Source of the DNA: Streptomyces liangshanensis
GTDB taxonomy: Bacteria; Actinomycetota; Actinomycetes; Streptomycetales; Streptomycetaceae
Length of the DNA: 64,000 nucleotides
Assembly (NCBI RefSeq): GCF_011694815.1
Contig: NZ_CP050177.1
Coordinates: forward strand, 1,302,001-1,366,000
Reading direction: 5' to 3'
Shown here: piece after piece, positions 7,690 to 18,044 of the stretch
Position numbering within the stretch: position 1 is the first letter of the stretch
How the letters are laid out: every line of letters starts with the position of its first letter
Made by a program: the position numbers and the translations under genes
Notes under the pieces: model-generated
The model's database searches: none
Told to the model about the DNA's origin: nothing
Seen by the model: the letters and a program-made list of their open reading frames with translations, nothing else

Positions 7690-10600
7690 TCATCGCTCCT
7701 CCAGGCCGGCCATGATGAACGCGACCAGAGCCCGGGGGGTCGGGTGCTTCAGGACCGCCTCGGCCGGCAGCCTCAGACCGGTCGCGGCGTTGAGCCGGTT
7801 GCGCAGATCGACGCTCAGCAGGGAGTCGAAGCCGAGTTCCTTGAAGGAGTCCGTCGGACTCACGGTCACGGTGTCGGTGTAGCCGATCACTTCGGCGGCC
7901 TGCGCGCAGACCATCCGTACGAGCGCCTCGGCCGAGTGTTCCGGAGCCTTCGCCGCCACGGGGGCGGCCGCGGGCCGGTCCCGTACGGGTGCGGCGGGTA
8001 CGGCGCCGGGGGTTCGCGGATCCCCGAACAGCAGGTCCGCCCGGCTCTCCGGCCTCAGGCCGGTGAGCGCGGGCCGCAGGGGTACGAGCAGCGCGCGGGA
8101 CGACGCCATGGCCTCGTCGAGGAGCCTGAGCGCGTGGTCCGTCGCGAGGGGGGCGACTCCCCCGGCGGCCAGGGCCGCGAGGTCCGCCGGGGACAGGTGC
8201 GCGGTCATGCCGGTGCGCTCCTGCCAGAGGCCCCAGGCCAGTGAGGTCGCCTCCAGGCCCGCGGACCGCCGGTGCTGGGCGAGGGAGTCGAGGAAGGTGT
8301 TGGCCGCCGCGTAGTTGGCCTGGCCGGGGCCGCCGATCACCCCTGCCGTGGAGGAGAAGAGAACGAACGCGGAGAGGTCGAGGTCGCGGGTGAGTTCGTG
8401 CAGGTGCCAGGCCGCGTGGGCCTTGGGGCGCATCACCGCGCGCAGTCGTGCGGGGGTGAGCCGGGTGAGCAGGCCGTCGCTGAGCACGCCCGCCGTGTGG
8501 AAGACGCTGCCCGGCGGACGGTCCGTCACCACCCGCGCCAGGGCCGCCCGGTCGGTGACGTCGCAGGCGAGGACGGTCACCTCGGCGCCGAGGGCGGTCA
8601 GTTCGTCCCGCAGCGCCGCCGCGCCGGGAGCCTGCGGGCCGCGCCGGCTCAGGAGCAGCAGCCGCCGGGCACGGTGGGTGGTCACCAGATGGCGGGCCAG
8701 GACCGCGCCGAGCCCGTCGGCTCCGCCCGTGACGAGTGCGGGGCGGTCGGGGTCGAAGGCGCGGGGCATCGTCAGCACGAGCTTTCCGCGCTGCCTGGCC
8801 CGGCTGAGGAGTCGCAGCGGTGTACGGCCCTGGTGGACGTCCCAGGCGCGGATCGGCAGGTGGTGGAGCGCACCACGCTCGAAGAGGGAGATCAGCTCGG
8901 CCAGCACCTCGCCGATCCGGTCGGGCTCGATCCCCAGGATGTTGTAGGCGCGGTAGGTGACGTCCGGATGGGCCGCCTCGGTCGACGCGACGTCACGGAT
9001 GTCGGTCTTGCCCATCTCGACGAACCGGCCTCCCGGGGCCAGCAGCCGCAGGGAGGCGTCGATGGCCTTCCCGGACAGCGAGTTGAGCACCACGTCGACG
9101 CCGCGGCCCCCGGTGGCCGTACGGAAGGCGTCCTCGAAGTCGAGCGAACGCGAGGAGGCGATGTGATCCCGGTCCAGTCCACGGGCACGCAGCAGGTCGT
9201 GCTTGGCGGGGCCGGCCGTGGCGAACACCTCCGCGCCGAAGTGGCGGGCCAGCTGGATCGCCGCGAGCCCGACACCCCCGGTCGCGGTGTGGACGAGCAC
9301 CGACTCGCCGGGGCGGAGGGCGGCGATCTCGGCCAGGCACTGGTAGGCGGTGATGTACACGATGGGGACACTCGCGGCCTGGGCGAGAGTCCACCCGGCC
9401 GGTACGGGCGCGACCATCCGTTCGTCGGCGACGGCGACGGGTCCGAGGGATCGCTCGAACACACCGAAGACCCGGTCTCCCACCGCCGTCCCCGTGACGT
9501 CGGCGCCGACCTCGGTCACCAGCCCGGCGCCCTCACTGCCCATCGTCCTCTCGCCAGCCACCAGGGCGAGCCCCACCGCGATGTCGCGGAAGTTGAGGCC
9601 GGCCGCCCGGACCCTGATACGGACCTGGCGCGGACCGAGAGGCTCTTCCGCCTCCGGGTGGGGCACCAGCGCGAGGTTGTCCAGCGTGCCCCGGCTCGTC
9701 ACGTCGAGACGCCAGGCGCCGGGGCCCGCCGGTTCGGGAAGCAGACCGTCGTCGTCGGGCACCCGCAGGCGGGGCCGGTGGATCGTGCCCGAGCGGACGG
9801 CGAGTTCGGGTCCGCCGTCGGCGAAGGCCGCGGGCAGCGACGCGAGTGAGGCCGGATCGTCGTCGATGTCGATCAGCTGGAACGCGCCCGGGTGCTCCGC
9901 CTGGGCCGCCCGCACGAGGCCGGTGACCGCGGCGGACGCGAGACCGGGAACCGCCTCCCGGCCGGTCACGGCCAGCGCCCGGCGGGTCAGGATCACCAGC
10001 CGCGCCGAGGACAGGCGTGGTTCGGCCAGCCAGCCCTGGAGGAGGTCCATGGCCTCACCGGCCAACCGGTCCGCCTCCTCGGGCAGGCTCGGGCCGCCCC
10101 GGCCCGGAGCGTCGGCGTCGGGGGCGTCGGCACCGATGAGCGCCGCGACGACGTCCGGGACGGACCGCGGGAGCGACGCGAGGTCGGGGACGTCGCGCGG
10201 CGCCCCGAGCGCCGGTGCGGCCAGGCTCGCCCACGACAGGGGCGCGGGGGTGTCCCCGGTCTCCGTGCGTTCCCAGGTCAGCGCGAAGGTCTGCCCTTCG
10301 GCGCCGGGAGCGGGGCGCGACGGGCGCAGGGTCAGCGACGCGACCGTCGCGACGGGCCGTCCCTGTTCGTCCGCGCACTCCAGCGTGATCCGGTCGGCCT
10401 CGACACGTGAGCGGACCCGGAGGGTCCTCGTCCGCGCGGGCCGCAGGCTGACACCGCGCCAGGTGAACGGGACGAGCAGTTCGTCGCCGGTCCGCAGCAG
10501 GGCGGCGTGCAGCGCCGTGTCGAGCAGCGCCGGATGGGCGGTGCCGGAGGAGTCGATCGGGACGCCGGCCGGCAGCGTCACCTCGGCGAGGATCTCGCCG

Positions 10601-13600
10601 TCCTTCTCCCACGCGCGCCCCAGCCCGCCGAACGCGGGTCCGTAGCCGTACCCCCGGACGGCGAGCCGGGCGTAGGCGTCCCGCGTGCCGACCTCGGTCG
10701 CGCCGGCCGGCGGCCAGACTCCGGACGCCGCGGCGTCCGGGGTGCCGCCGGCCGCCCCGGACTCCTCGGGCGCGGCCGTCAGGGTGCCGGAGGCGTGCCG
10801 GTCCCAGTCCGCGGCGCCCGGCTGCCGGGCGTGCACCTCCAGTGCCCTGTGTCCCGAGGCGTCGGCCGGCTCCAGAAGGAGCCGGATCTCGATCGCTCCG
10901 CGGTCCGGGACCGGCAGCGGTCCTTCCAGGGTGAGTTCCTCGATCGTCCCGACGCCGGCCGCGCGGCCGGCGTCGGCGACCAGGGAGAGGGTCACGGTCG
11001 CGGGCACCAGCACGGTTCCCCGTACGGCGTGATCGGTCAGCCAGGGATGCCCGTCGGTGTCGATGCGCGCCGTGAACACCTCCTGACCGGAGGGCAGTTC
11101 GACGCGACGGGTGGTGAGACCCGCGGCCGGGCGGTCGGTGTCGGGGGCACCGACCGCGTCCGGAGCGGTGATCCAGTAGCGGCTGCGGTCGAAGGCGAAG
11201 GTCGGCAGCTCCGTCGGCCGCCCCGGGGGCTGCAACGGGGCGAGGTCGACCGTCACCCCGGCCGTCCGCGCGGCGGCGGCCGAGACGGTGAACTGCTCCA
11301 AGCCCCCGCTGTCCCGGCGGACGGATCCGAGGACGGTGCCTGGCACACCGACGTCGTCCAGGATCTCCTGCACCGCCATGCCGAGCACCGGATGCGGGCT
11401 GACCTCGACGAACACGCGGTGCCTGCGGTCGATCAGCCGTTGTACCGCCGTCCGGAACCGCACCGGGTTGCGGAGGTTCTCGTACCAGTACGAGGCGTCC
11501 ATGACGGCGGTGTCGGCGATCTCGCCGGTCAGCGTCGAGTGGACGGGGACCGAGGACGGCCTCGGCACCACGTCCGCCAGGTCCTTGACGAGCGGTTCCC
11601 GCAGGACCTCCATGGCGGCGGTGTGCGAGGCGTAGTCGACCGCGATCCGCTTGGCGTCCACGCCCTGCCGCTCGCAGGCGGCGAGGACCTCGTCCAGTGC
11701 CCCGGTGGGGCCGGCCACCACGGTTGCCCGGGGGCCGTTGAAGGCGGCGATGCCCACACCACCGTCGGTACCACCCACCGCGTCGAGGAGCCTCCCCGTC
11801 GACTCGGCGTCCAGCGGTACGGAGACCATGCCCCCGCTCCCCGACACCGTGTGCAGGGCCTTGCTGCGCAGGGCGACCACCCGGCAGGCGTCGGCGAGGG
11901 TGAGGACGCCGGCCACGTGCGCGGCGGCTATCTCGCCCTGCGAGTGGCCGACGACCGCGCCCGGCCGTACACCCGCGGACTCCCACATCCGCGCGAGGGA
12001 CACCATCACCGCGAACAGGGCGGGCTGCACCACGTCCACGCGGTCGAGGGACTCTCCGCGCAGCGCGTCGGCCAACCGCCAGTCGCAGTAAGGGGCCAAG
12101 GCCTCGGCGCAGGCATCCATATGGGTACGGAAGGTGCTGGACTCCTCCAGGAGCAGCAGCCCCATCCCGCGCCACTGCGACCCCTGGCCGGGAAAGACGA
12201 ACACGGGACCGGCGGCGCCCTGCGCGGCCGCGGCGCGCAGAACGGTCGGAGACCGGTACCGGCCGGGAACCGCCGGCGCCGCCTTCCCGGACGCGAGGTC
12301 GGACAGCCCGGCCAGCAGGTCCGTCCTGGTCCCGGCGACCACCGCCCCCCGATGGGCGAAGCCGGTCCGGGAGCGCAGGACGTGCGCGACGTCCTCGGGC
12401 CTGGCCTCCGGAGCCGCGGCGAGGAAGTCCGAGAGTGCGGAGGCCTGGAGCCGCAGGGAGTCCGCGGTCGGCCCGGAAAGGGGCCATACGTACGGCCCCG
12501 CCGCACCGCCGTCCCGCGCGGTTTCGGGCTGTGGCGCGGCCTCCTCCAGCAGCAGGTGCGCGTTGGTGCCGCTGATCCCGAACGAGGAGACCCCGGCCCG
12601 CAGGGGCCGGCCCTCCCTGGGCCACGTGCGCGCCTCGGCCAGCAGGGCGAGCCCGCTGCGGCGCCAGTCCACGTGCCGGCTGGGCCGGTCGGAACGCAGC
12701 GACCGCGGCAGCACGCCGGCCCGCATGGCCTGCACCATCTTGATCACGCCGCCGACTCCGGCCGCGGCCTGGGCATGCCCCAGATTCGACTTCAGCGAGC
12801 CGAGCCACAGCGGGCGTCCCGGGGTACGGCTCCGGCCGTAGGTGGCGGCGAGGGCGCTTGCCTCGATGGGATCGCCCAGTTCCGTTCCGGTGCCGTGCGC
12901 CTCCACGGCGTCCACGTCCCGGGAGCTGAGTCCGGCCCGCGCGAGCGCGAGGGTGATGACGTTCTCCTGGGCCGATCTGCTGGGCGCGGTCAGGCCGTTG
13001 CTGGCGCCGTCCTGGTTGACGGCGCTGCCCCGGATCAGGGCGTGGATCCGGTGGCCCCGGGCGATCGCGTCCGACGCGCGTTCCAGGAGGAGGAGTCCGG
13101 CGCCTTCGGACCACGCGGTCCCGTCGGCGTCGTCCGAGAACGGCTTGCAGCGGCCGTCGGGGGCCAGGCCGCCCTGCCTGCTGAAGTCCACGAACAGGCC
13201 CGGGGTGGACATCACCGCCACTCCGCCCGCCAGGGCCAGGTCGCATTCGCCCTCGCGCAGGGACTGCGCGGCGAGGTGGAGGGCGACCAGGGAGGACGAG
13301 CAGGCGGTGTCGACGGTGACGGCAGGACCCCGCGTACCGAAGTAGTAGGCGAGACGACCGGACAACACGCTGACGGTGCTGCCGGTGAGGCGGTAGCCGC
13401 CGGTGCCCTTGCCGTCCTCGTGCAGGCGCGGGCCGTACTCCTGGGCCATCGCCCCGACGAACACACCGGTGTTGCTGCCGGCCAGGGCCGCCCGGTCGAG
13501 GCCGGCCCGCTCGAAGGTCTCCCAGGCCACTTCCAGGAGCACCCGCTGCTGCGGGTCCATCCCGGCCGCCTCGCGCGGGGAGATGCCGAAGAACTTCGCG

Positions 13601-13854
13601 TCGAACAGGTCGGCGTCGTGCAGGAAACCGCCGTGACGGGTGGCGGACCGGCCGACGCCGTCCGGTGCCGGGTCGTGGAGCCGGTCCAGGTCCCAGCCGC
13701 GGTTGGCGGGGAACTCGGTGATCACGTCACCGCCGGCGGCGACCAGCTCCCAGAGGTCCTCCGGGGACCGGACGCCACCGGGGTAGCGGCAGCCCATGGA
13801 GACGATCGCGATCGCCTCCCGTTCCGGTGTCGGAGGTGTTGAGGCGCGGGCCAT
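7690..13854 (-). CDS. Type I PKS, one fully reducing module KS-AT-DH-ER-KR-ACP
   Basis: This 2054-aa single-module PKS has, in order: KS with Cys185 (DTACSSS); AT with Ser638 in GHSQG and YASH at 741-744, the methylmalonyl-CoA signature; DH with His942 in [12 protein letters not shown] with the HTATGGVG nucleotide loop and Val1432 where many ERs have Tyr; KR with TGGADGLG near 1708 and Tyr1848; and ACP with Ser2011. All catalytic residues appear intact. The protein ends just after the ACP with no thioesterase. It should add one methylmalonyl unit and reduce it fully, making 2-methylbutyryl-ACP from an acetyl primer. ATG 13854 is used; a TTG at 13860 has a better spaced AAAGG site. It follows the KSQ loading protein in the operon. 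Confidence 0.95.
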   Translation of the reverse strand: MARASTPPTPEREAIAIVSMGCRYPGGVRSPEDLWELVAAGGDVITEFPANRGWDLDRLHDPAPDGVGRSATRHGGFLHDADLFDAKFFGISPREAAGMDPQQRVLLEVAWETFERAGLDRAALAGSNTGVFVGAMAQEYGPRLHEDGKGTGGYRLTGSTVSVLSGRLAYYFGTRGPAVTVDTACSSSLVALHLAAQSLREGECDLALAGGVAVMSTPGLFVDFSRQGGLAPDGRCKPFSDDADGTAWSEGAGLLLLERASDAIARGHRIHALIRGSAVNQDGASNGLTAPSRSAQENVITLALARAGLSSRDVDAVEAHGTGTELGDPIEASALAATYGRSRTPGRPLWLGSLKSNLGHAQAAAGVGGVIKMVQAMRAGVLPRSLRSDRPSRHVDWRRSGLALLAEARTWPREGRPLRAGVSSFGISGTNAHLLLEEAAPQPETARDGGAAGPYVWPLSGPTADSLRLQASALSDFLAAAPEARPEDVAHVLRSRTGFAHRGAVVAGTRTDLLAGLSDLASGKAAPAVPGRYRSPTVLRAAAAQGAAGPVFVFPGQGSQWRGMGLLLLEESSTFRTHMDACAEALAPYCDWRLADALRGESLDRVDVVQPALFAVMVSLARMWESAGVRPGAVVGHSQGEIAAAHVAGVLTLADACRVVALRSKALHTVSGSGGMVSVPLDAESTGRLLDAVGGTDGGVGIAAFNGPRATVVAGPTGALDEVLAACERQGVDAKRIAVDYASHTAAMEVLREPLVKDLADVVPRPSSVPVHSTLTGEIADTAVMDASYWYENLRNPVRFRTAVQRLIDRRHRVFVEVSPHPVLGMAVQEILDDVGVPGTVLGSVRRDSGGLEQFTVSAAAARTAGVTVDLAPLQPPGRPTELPTFAFDRSRYWITAPDAVGAPDTDRPAAGLTTRRVELPSGQEVFTARIDTDGHPWLTDHAVRGTVLVPATVTLSLVADAGRAAGVGTIEELTLEGPLPVPDRGAIEIRLLLEPADASGHRALEVHARQPGAADWDRHASGTLTAAPEESGAAGGTPDAAASGVWPPAGATEVGTRDAYARLAVRGYGYGPAFGGLGRAWEKDGEILAEVTLPAGVPIDSSGTAHPALLDTALHAALLRTGDELLVPFTWRGVSLRPARTRTLRVRSRVEADRITLECADEQGRPVATVASLTLRPSRPAPGAEGQTFALTWERTETGDTPAPLSWASLAAPALGAPRDVPDLASLPRSVPDVVAALIGADAPDADAPGRGGPSLPEEADRLAGEAMDLLQGWLAEPRLSSARLVILTRRALAVTGREAVPGLASAAVTGLVRAAQAEHPGAFQLIDIDDDPASLASLPAAFADGGPELAVRSGTIHRPRLRVPDDDGLLPEPAGPGAWRLDVTSRGTLDNLALVPHPEAEEPLGPRQVRIRVRAAGLNFRDIAVGLALVAGERTMGSEGAGLVTEVGADVTGTAVGDRVFGVFERSLGPVAVADERMVAPVPAGWTLAQAASVPIVYITAYQCLAEIAALRPGESVLVHTATGGVGLAAIQLARHFGAEVFATAGPAKHDLLRARGLDRDHIASSRSLDFEDAFRTATGGRGVDVVLNSLSGKAIDASLRLLAPGGRFVEMGKTDIRDVASTEAAHPDVTYRAYNILGIEPDRIGEVLAELISLFERGALHHLPIRAWDVHQGRTPLRLLSRARQRGKLVLTMPRAFDPDRPALVTGGADGLGAVLARHLVTTHRARRLLLLSRRGPQAPGAAALRDELTALGAEVTVLACDVTDRAALARVVTDRPPGSVFHTAGVLSDGLLTRLTPARLRAVMRPKAHAAWHLHELTRDLDLSAFVLFSSTAGVIGGPGQANYAAANTFLDSLAQHRRSAGLEATSLAWGLWQERTGMTAHLSPADLAALAAGGVAPLATDHALRLLDEAMASSRALLVPLRPALTGLRPESRADLLFGDPRTPGAVPAAPVRDRPAAAPVAAKAPEHSAEALVRMVCAQAAEVIGYTDTVTVSPTDSFKELGFDSLLSVDLRNRLNAATGLRLPAEAVLKHPTPRALVAFIMAGLEER

Positions 13855-13922
13855 GGGCAATCATGCCTTTCGGGATACGGACGGGGCGGGTCGCGACGAC
13901 GGGCCGGCCGGGAACAGGCCGG

Positions 13923-16823
13923 TCATCTCGGGTCCTCCCGTTCCAGGGCCTCGATCAGGGCGGCGGGAGAGGGGCAGTCGAAGAGGAGCGTGGCGGGAAG
14001 CGGCCGGCCGACGAGCCTGGACAGCGTCGTCCTGAGCGCCACGGCCATCCGTGAATCCATGCCCAGGTCGTGGAACGACCGGTGCAGGTTCAGGTCCGCC
14101 TCCTTCTCGAGGCCCAGGATCTCCAGCGTGGCCGTGACGACGAGTTCGAAGGGGTCTCGTACGGGCGGGAGGGCGGAGGGATCCGCGGGGGGCGCCGGAT
14201 CCGGTGTCCGGCTGTCGAGCCAGTGCCGCCGGCGCTGGAACGGATAGAGGGGAAGGTCGGCGGGGCGTGCCCGGGGTCCGTACACCGCGGGCCAGTCGAC
14301 CCGCCTGCCGAGGACATGGGCGGTGGCCAGGGTCCTGGCCAGGCCCTCGGCCTCGTCGCCGGAATCGAGCGGCGCCACGAACGTCTCGTCGCCGTGCGTC
14401 AGGGTCTCGCCGGCCATGGTGGTCAGGCCCCGTCCGGGACCCAGTTCGACGAAGAGCCGCGCGCCCTCCCGGTGGGCCCGGTCCAGCGCGGGGCCGAACC
14501 GGACCGGCGCGCAGATGTGACGGATCCAGTAGTCCGGAGTACTCATCTCCTCGGGCGCGACCGGCCGGCCGGTCACCGTCGAGACGATGACGGGCCCGGA
14601 GTGGCGGTGCCAGGTCAGCTGCCCGGCGACGGCCCGCAAGCCCTCCTGCGCGGGAGCCATCAGGGGGGAGTGGCCGGCCGCCGCGACCCGCAGCCGGCGG
14701 GTCCTGCGGCCGAGCGCCTCGAAACGCTCGGCGACCTTCCGGGTGGCCCGCTCCTCGCCGGACACCACCACGGACATGGGGCTGTTGACGGCGGCGATGC
14801 CCACCAGCCCGCTCTGGGCGGCGATCACCTCCGCGGCCTCGGTCTCCCGTGCCTGGACGGCGATCATGGCTCCGCCGGGCGGCAGCGCGTGGATGAGCCG
14901 GCTCCGCTCGGCGACCAGCGTCGCCGCGTCCTGGAGGGACAGGATGCCCGTGACGTGAGCGGCGGTGATCTCCCCCTGCGAGTGCCCCAGCAGCAGGTCG
15001 GGTACGAGCCCCCAGGACTCCAGGAGCCGGTACAGGCCGACCTCCAGTGCGAAGAGGGCCGGCGGTACGTACCTCAGGCCGGCCGGACCGTGGTCCTCCC
15101 CCATCGCGTCGGAGAGACTGACGCCGAGGCCGGTCTCCAGCGCCTCGCTCACCTCGTCGAAGGCGCGGGTGAAGGCGCCGAACTCCTTGTGGAGCCGTCG
15201 TCCCATGCCTTCTCGCTGGGAGCCCTGGCCGGGGATGAGGAAGGCCGTGAGGCCGCTGTCGGGGCCGCCCCGGACGATGCCGTCGGAGCCGTCGGGGGCG
15301 CCGTCGGCCAGGGCCCGCAGCCGGAGGGCTAGTCGGTCGGTGCCGGAGGCGACGACGGCGGCGCGGTGGCGGAACGCGGTCCTGGTCGTGACCGAGGCGA
15401 GCCCGAGGTCGGCCGGCGCGCGCGGATCCGTTCCGGGGGCGCCGAGTTCGTCGGCCAGGAGCGCCGCCTGCCGCCGCATCGCGGCCTCGGTGTGGCCCGA
15501 CACCATGACGGGCACGGCCGTGGCGGCGGGCGCCGGTGCCCGGTCGGGCCGTACGGGCGCTTCGCCGAGCACGGCGTGGCAGTTGGTGCCCCCGAGCCCG
15601 AACGACGAGACTCCGGCGACCAGGGGGGTCGCGGCGTCCGGCCACGGGCGCCGCTCGTCGCACACGCGCAACCGGAGCGCGGCGAGATCGATCGCGGGGT
15701 TGGGTTCGCGGTAGTTGAGGCTGGCCGGCAGCTCACGATGGTGCAGGGCGAGTGCCGTCTTGATGAAGCCGGCGATCCCGGCGGCCCCTTCGAGGTGGCC
15801 GATGTTGGTCTTCACCGACCCGACGAGCAGCGCCTCGCCGGGCGAGCGGCCCGGGGCGAACACGCCTCCCAGGGCGGACGCCTCCACCGGGTCCCCCAAC
15901 GCCGTTCCGGTGCCGTGCAGTTCGACGTAGTCGACGTCGCGGGGGGACACTCCCGCCCGGCGGTGGGCCGTGGCCACCAGGTCCTGCTGGGCCGCCCGGC
16001 TGGGTGCGGTCAGGCCGGTGCTTCCGCCGTCGTTGTTCATGGCGGTGCCGAGGACGGTGCAGTAGACGCGGTCCCCCGCCGCGACGGCCCGGTCCAGCGG
16101 TCTGAGGACGAGCACGCCGGCCCCCTCGCCGCGCACGATGCCGTCGGCCCGCGCGTCGAAGGTGTGGCAGCGCCCGGCGGGCGACAGCGCGCCGATCGCT
16201 TCGACGACCTCGTCGCCCTCGGCGGAGAGGTTCAGCTGGACGCCCGCGACGATCGCGGTGGCGCACTCGCCCCGCCGTACCGCGTGTGCCGCCTGGTGCA
16301 GGGCGGACAGGGAGGAGGACTGGCCGGTGTCGACCACCAGGCTGGGGCCGGTGAAGCCGAAGGAGTGGGAGACCCGGTTGGCGAGGAAGGCCCGGCCCGC
16401 GCCGGTCAGGGTGTACGGGGTCGGGGCGCCGGCCACCCGGCTGAGCATCGCGTAGTCGTCCGCGCAGGCACCGACGAAGACGCCCGTCCTGCTGCCGGAG
16501 AGCGAGTCGGGCCGGATGCGCGCGTTCTCCAGCGCGTGCCAGGTCAGTTCGAGGAGCAGCCGCTGCTGCGGGTCCGCGGCAGCCGCCTCGTACGGGGACA
16601 TGGCGAAGAACTCCGCGTCGAAGTGGTCGACGGAGTCGAGGTAGCCCCCGGGGCGCCGGCCGGCGCGCCACTGCGGGCCGGGGCCGATCGCGTCCGAGCC
16701 GGAGAGCAGGAGGTTCCAGAACGCGTCGAGATCCTCGGCCCCCGGGAACCGGCAGGCCATCCCGACCACGGCAAGGGGTTCGTCCGGACCGGGAGCGGGT
16801 TCGCGGGCGGGGGTCTCAGACAC
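13923..16823 (-). CDS. Type I PKS loading protein KSQ-AT-ACP
   Basis: The 966-aa protein has a KS domain (about 14-430) in which Gln168 replaces the cysteine (DTGQSSSL), while the histidine motifs HGTGT and NIGHLEGA remain. This is the KSQ arrangement that decarboxylates a malonyl-type unit to make a primer. The AT has Ser615 in GHSQG and an unusual AAGHS at about 712-716, where specificity motifs are normally YASH or HAFH; the following PLM is malonyl-like. The ACP carries Ser924 (LGMDS). It most likely loads acetyl, possibly propionyl, for the next module. GTG 16823 overlaps the AT stop by eight bases. No docking domains are obvious. Confidence 0.93.
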   Translation of the reverse strand: MSETPAREPAPGPDEPLAVVGMACRFPGAEDLDAFWNLLLSGSDAIGPGPQWRAGRRPGGYLDSVDHFDAEFFAMSPYEAAAADPQQRLLLELTWHALENARIRPDSLSGSRTGVFVGACADDYAMLSRVAGAPTPYTLTGAGRAFLANRVSHSFGFTGPSLVVDTGQSSSLSALHQAAHAVRRGECATAIVAGVQLNLSAEGDEVVEAIGALSPAGRCHTFDARADGIVRGEGAGVLVLRPLDRAVAAGDRVYCTVLGTAMNNDGGSTGLTAPSRAAQQDLVATAHRRAGVSPRDVDYVELHGTGTALGDPVEASALGGVFAPGRSPGEALLVGSVKTNIGHLEGAAGIAGFIKTALALHHRELPASLNYREPNPAIDLAALRLRVCDERRPWPDAATPLVAGVSSFGLGGTNCHAVLGEAPVRPDRAPAPAATAVPVMVSGHTEAAMRRQAALLADELGAPGTDPRAPADLGLASVTTRTAFRHRAAVVASGTDRLALRLRALADGAPDGSDGIVRGGPDSGLTAFLIPGQGSQREGMGRRLHKEFGAFTRAFDEVSEALETGLGVSLSDAMGEDHGPAGLRYVPPALFALEVGLYRLLESWGLVPDLLLGHSQGEITAAHVTGILSLQDAATLVAERSRLIHALPPGGAMIAVQARETEAAEVIAAQSGLVGIAAVNSPMSVVVSGEERATRKVAERFEALGRRTRRLRVAAAGHSPLMAPAQEGLRAVAGQLTWHRHSGPVIVSTVTGRPVAPEEMSTPDYWIRHICAPVRFGPALDRAHREGARLFVELGPGRGLTTMAGETLTHGDETFVAPLDSGDEAEGLARTLATAHVLGRRVDWPAVYGPRARPADLPLYPFQRRRHWLDSRTPDPAPPADPSALPPVRDPFELVVTATLEILGLEKEADLNLHRSFHDLGMDSRMAVALRTTLSRLVGRPLPATLLFDCPSPAALIEALEREDPR

Positions 16824-17862
16824 GGGGTCCTCCGGAGTCGGCCAGATCGGTTCGCCGGGCGGCGGGCGCGACGGGGGTCCGCTCCGTCCGGAGCAGGCGC
16901 CGTACCGTCTCCACCGCCCGCAGGTCGGCCTCGTCCCCCAGGCTGCCGGGCGGCAGCAGGGACAGGACGGAGCTGCGGCCGGCGGCCACCGTCGGCTGCC
17001 GCCGGGCCAGCGCGCTGAGGCTGTTGCCGGGACCGGTCTCGAGGAGCCGGCAGTCGTGGTCGGCCAGCAGGGCGGACAGCGTCGGTGCGAAGTGGACGGG
17101 CGAGGAGGCCTGTTCGGCCCAGAACCGCGGGTCCAGGGCGTCGGAGTCGGTCAACACCCCACCGGTGTAAGCGGAGTAGACGGTCAGGGCCGGGGACCGC
17201 AGGGGGGCCGCTTTCCAGTCGGGCAACGAGGCCGTCACGGCCGGGGCCACCACCGGGCTGTGGAACGCCTGCCGGGCCAGCACCTCCCGGCAGACCAACC
17301 CCTTGGCCGTCAGCCGCCTCGCCGCCTCGGCCAGGGGCGCGGACTCGCCGGCGAGGAGCAGCTGGCGGGGTGCGTTAACGGCCGCGAGGTGCACCTCGTC
17401 CCCCAGCACCTCGGCGACGTCGTCCACCCCCGCGGCGACCGCCAGCATCCCGCCGGGCGGGGTGTCCGCGAACAGGTCGATCCGCCCGCGCATCAGCCGG
17501 ATCCCGTCGGCGAAGTCGATCACCCCGGCCAGGGTGGCGGCGACCAGCTCCCCCACGCTGTGCCCGAGCATCGCCACCGGGCGCACGCCCCATCCGAACA
17601 CCATGCGCCCGAGGGCGTGGCTCACCGCGTACAGCAGCGGCTGGGCCACCGACACGTCGTCGTACAGGGGGGAGGGCTCGGGCGCGAGCCACTCGGCGCG
17701 GAGCCGGTCACCGTCGTCCCCGAACAGCGTGAAGGAGCGGTCCATCCACCGGCTGAAGATCTCCTCCCGGCCGTACAGGCCCGCGGCCATCCGCGGGTGC
17801 TGGGCCCCCTGCCCGGCGAACATGAGGGCGACGGGCGGGGCGGGCTGTTCCGACACGGACAT
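16816..17862 (-). CDS. Discrete acyltransferase (malonyl/acetyl type)
   Basis: The 348-aa stand-alone AT has FAGQGAQ at 15-21, active Ser102 in GHSVG and His201 in QAFHSP, close to the HAFH motif of malonyl-type ATs. Related free-standing ATs in type II systems with non-acetate starters (the ZhuC group) remove acetyl primers from the ACP or supply acyl groups, improving use of the special starter. Start ATG 17862 has GAGGAAAGG upstream; the frame extends to 17946 but that segment overlaps the operator region. First gene of the long minus-strand operon and divergent from the KSIII-like gene. Confidence 0.88.
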   Translation of the reverse strand: MSVSEQPAPPVALMFAGQGAQHPRMAAGLYGREEIFSRWMDRSFTLFGDDGDRLRAEWLAPEPSPLYDDVSVAQPLLYAVSHALGRMVFGWGVRPVAMLGHSVGELVAATLAGVIDFADGIRLMRGRIDLFADTPPGGMLAVAAGVDDVAEVLGDEVHLAAVNAPRQLLLAGESAPLAEAARRLTAKGLVCREVLARQAFHSPVVAPAVTASLPDWKAAPLRSPALTVYSAYTGGVLTDSDALDPRFWAEQASSPVHFAPTLSALLADHDCRLLETGPGNSLSALARRQPTVAAGRSSVLSLLPPGSLGDEADLRAVETVRRLLRTERTPVAPAARRTDLADSGGPRV

Positions 17863-17905
17863 CCGCGTACCTTTCCTCGGCTGGGCCGATGGTGCGGGTA
17901 CGGAT

Positions 17906-17968
17906 TCGAGGCTCACCGGAGGATCGTTCGAACCGCCCACCTCCATCCCGCCTCAAGTCCGCTTCCAT
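17906..17968. promoter_or_regulatory. Two SARP-type triple repeats in the AT/KSIII divergent promoter
   Basis: One set is TCGAG (17906), CGGAG (17917) and TCGAA (17928); the second is TCCAT (17942), TCAAG (17953) and TCCAT (17964). Both keep an exact 11-bp period. The two sets lie between the divergent starts at 17862 and 18045, so each could serve one direction. Inference from spacing. Confidence 0.6.
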
Positions 17969-18044
17969 CCCGGCGCAGCACGCTTCGGCCCCAGGACGCC
18001 GGCGCTCGCGGGCGGTCCGGCCGGGTGGGTACGGGGAGGATTCG

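Noticed and set aside
10507..13842. A 1111-aa open frame on the plus strand, antisense to the reducing PKS, and a 1063-aa one on the minus strand in another frame
   Set aside because: Both are shadows in high-GC coding DNA: Pro/Arg/Gly-rich composition, no domain motifs, and the PKS frame beneath has complete catalytic motifs.
13923..16823. Reading the KSQ-AT-ACP protein as an ordinary extension module
   Set aside because: The active Cys is Gln168 and there are no reductive domains; it fits a loader.
7690..16823. A thioesterase or reductase release domain in the type I PKS
   Set aside because: Both proteins end within about 45 residues of the ACP serine; no GxSxG thioesterase segment follows.
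17889..18044. N-terminal extension of the KSIII-like protein
   Set aside because: The 52 extra residues are low-quality, overlap the operators and the divergent AT, and a strong GGGGAGGA site supports GTG 18045.
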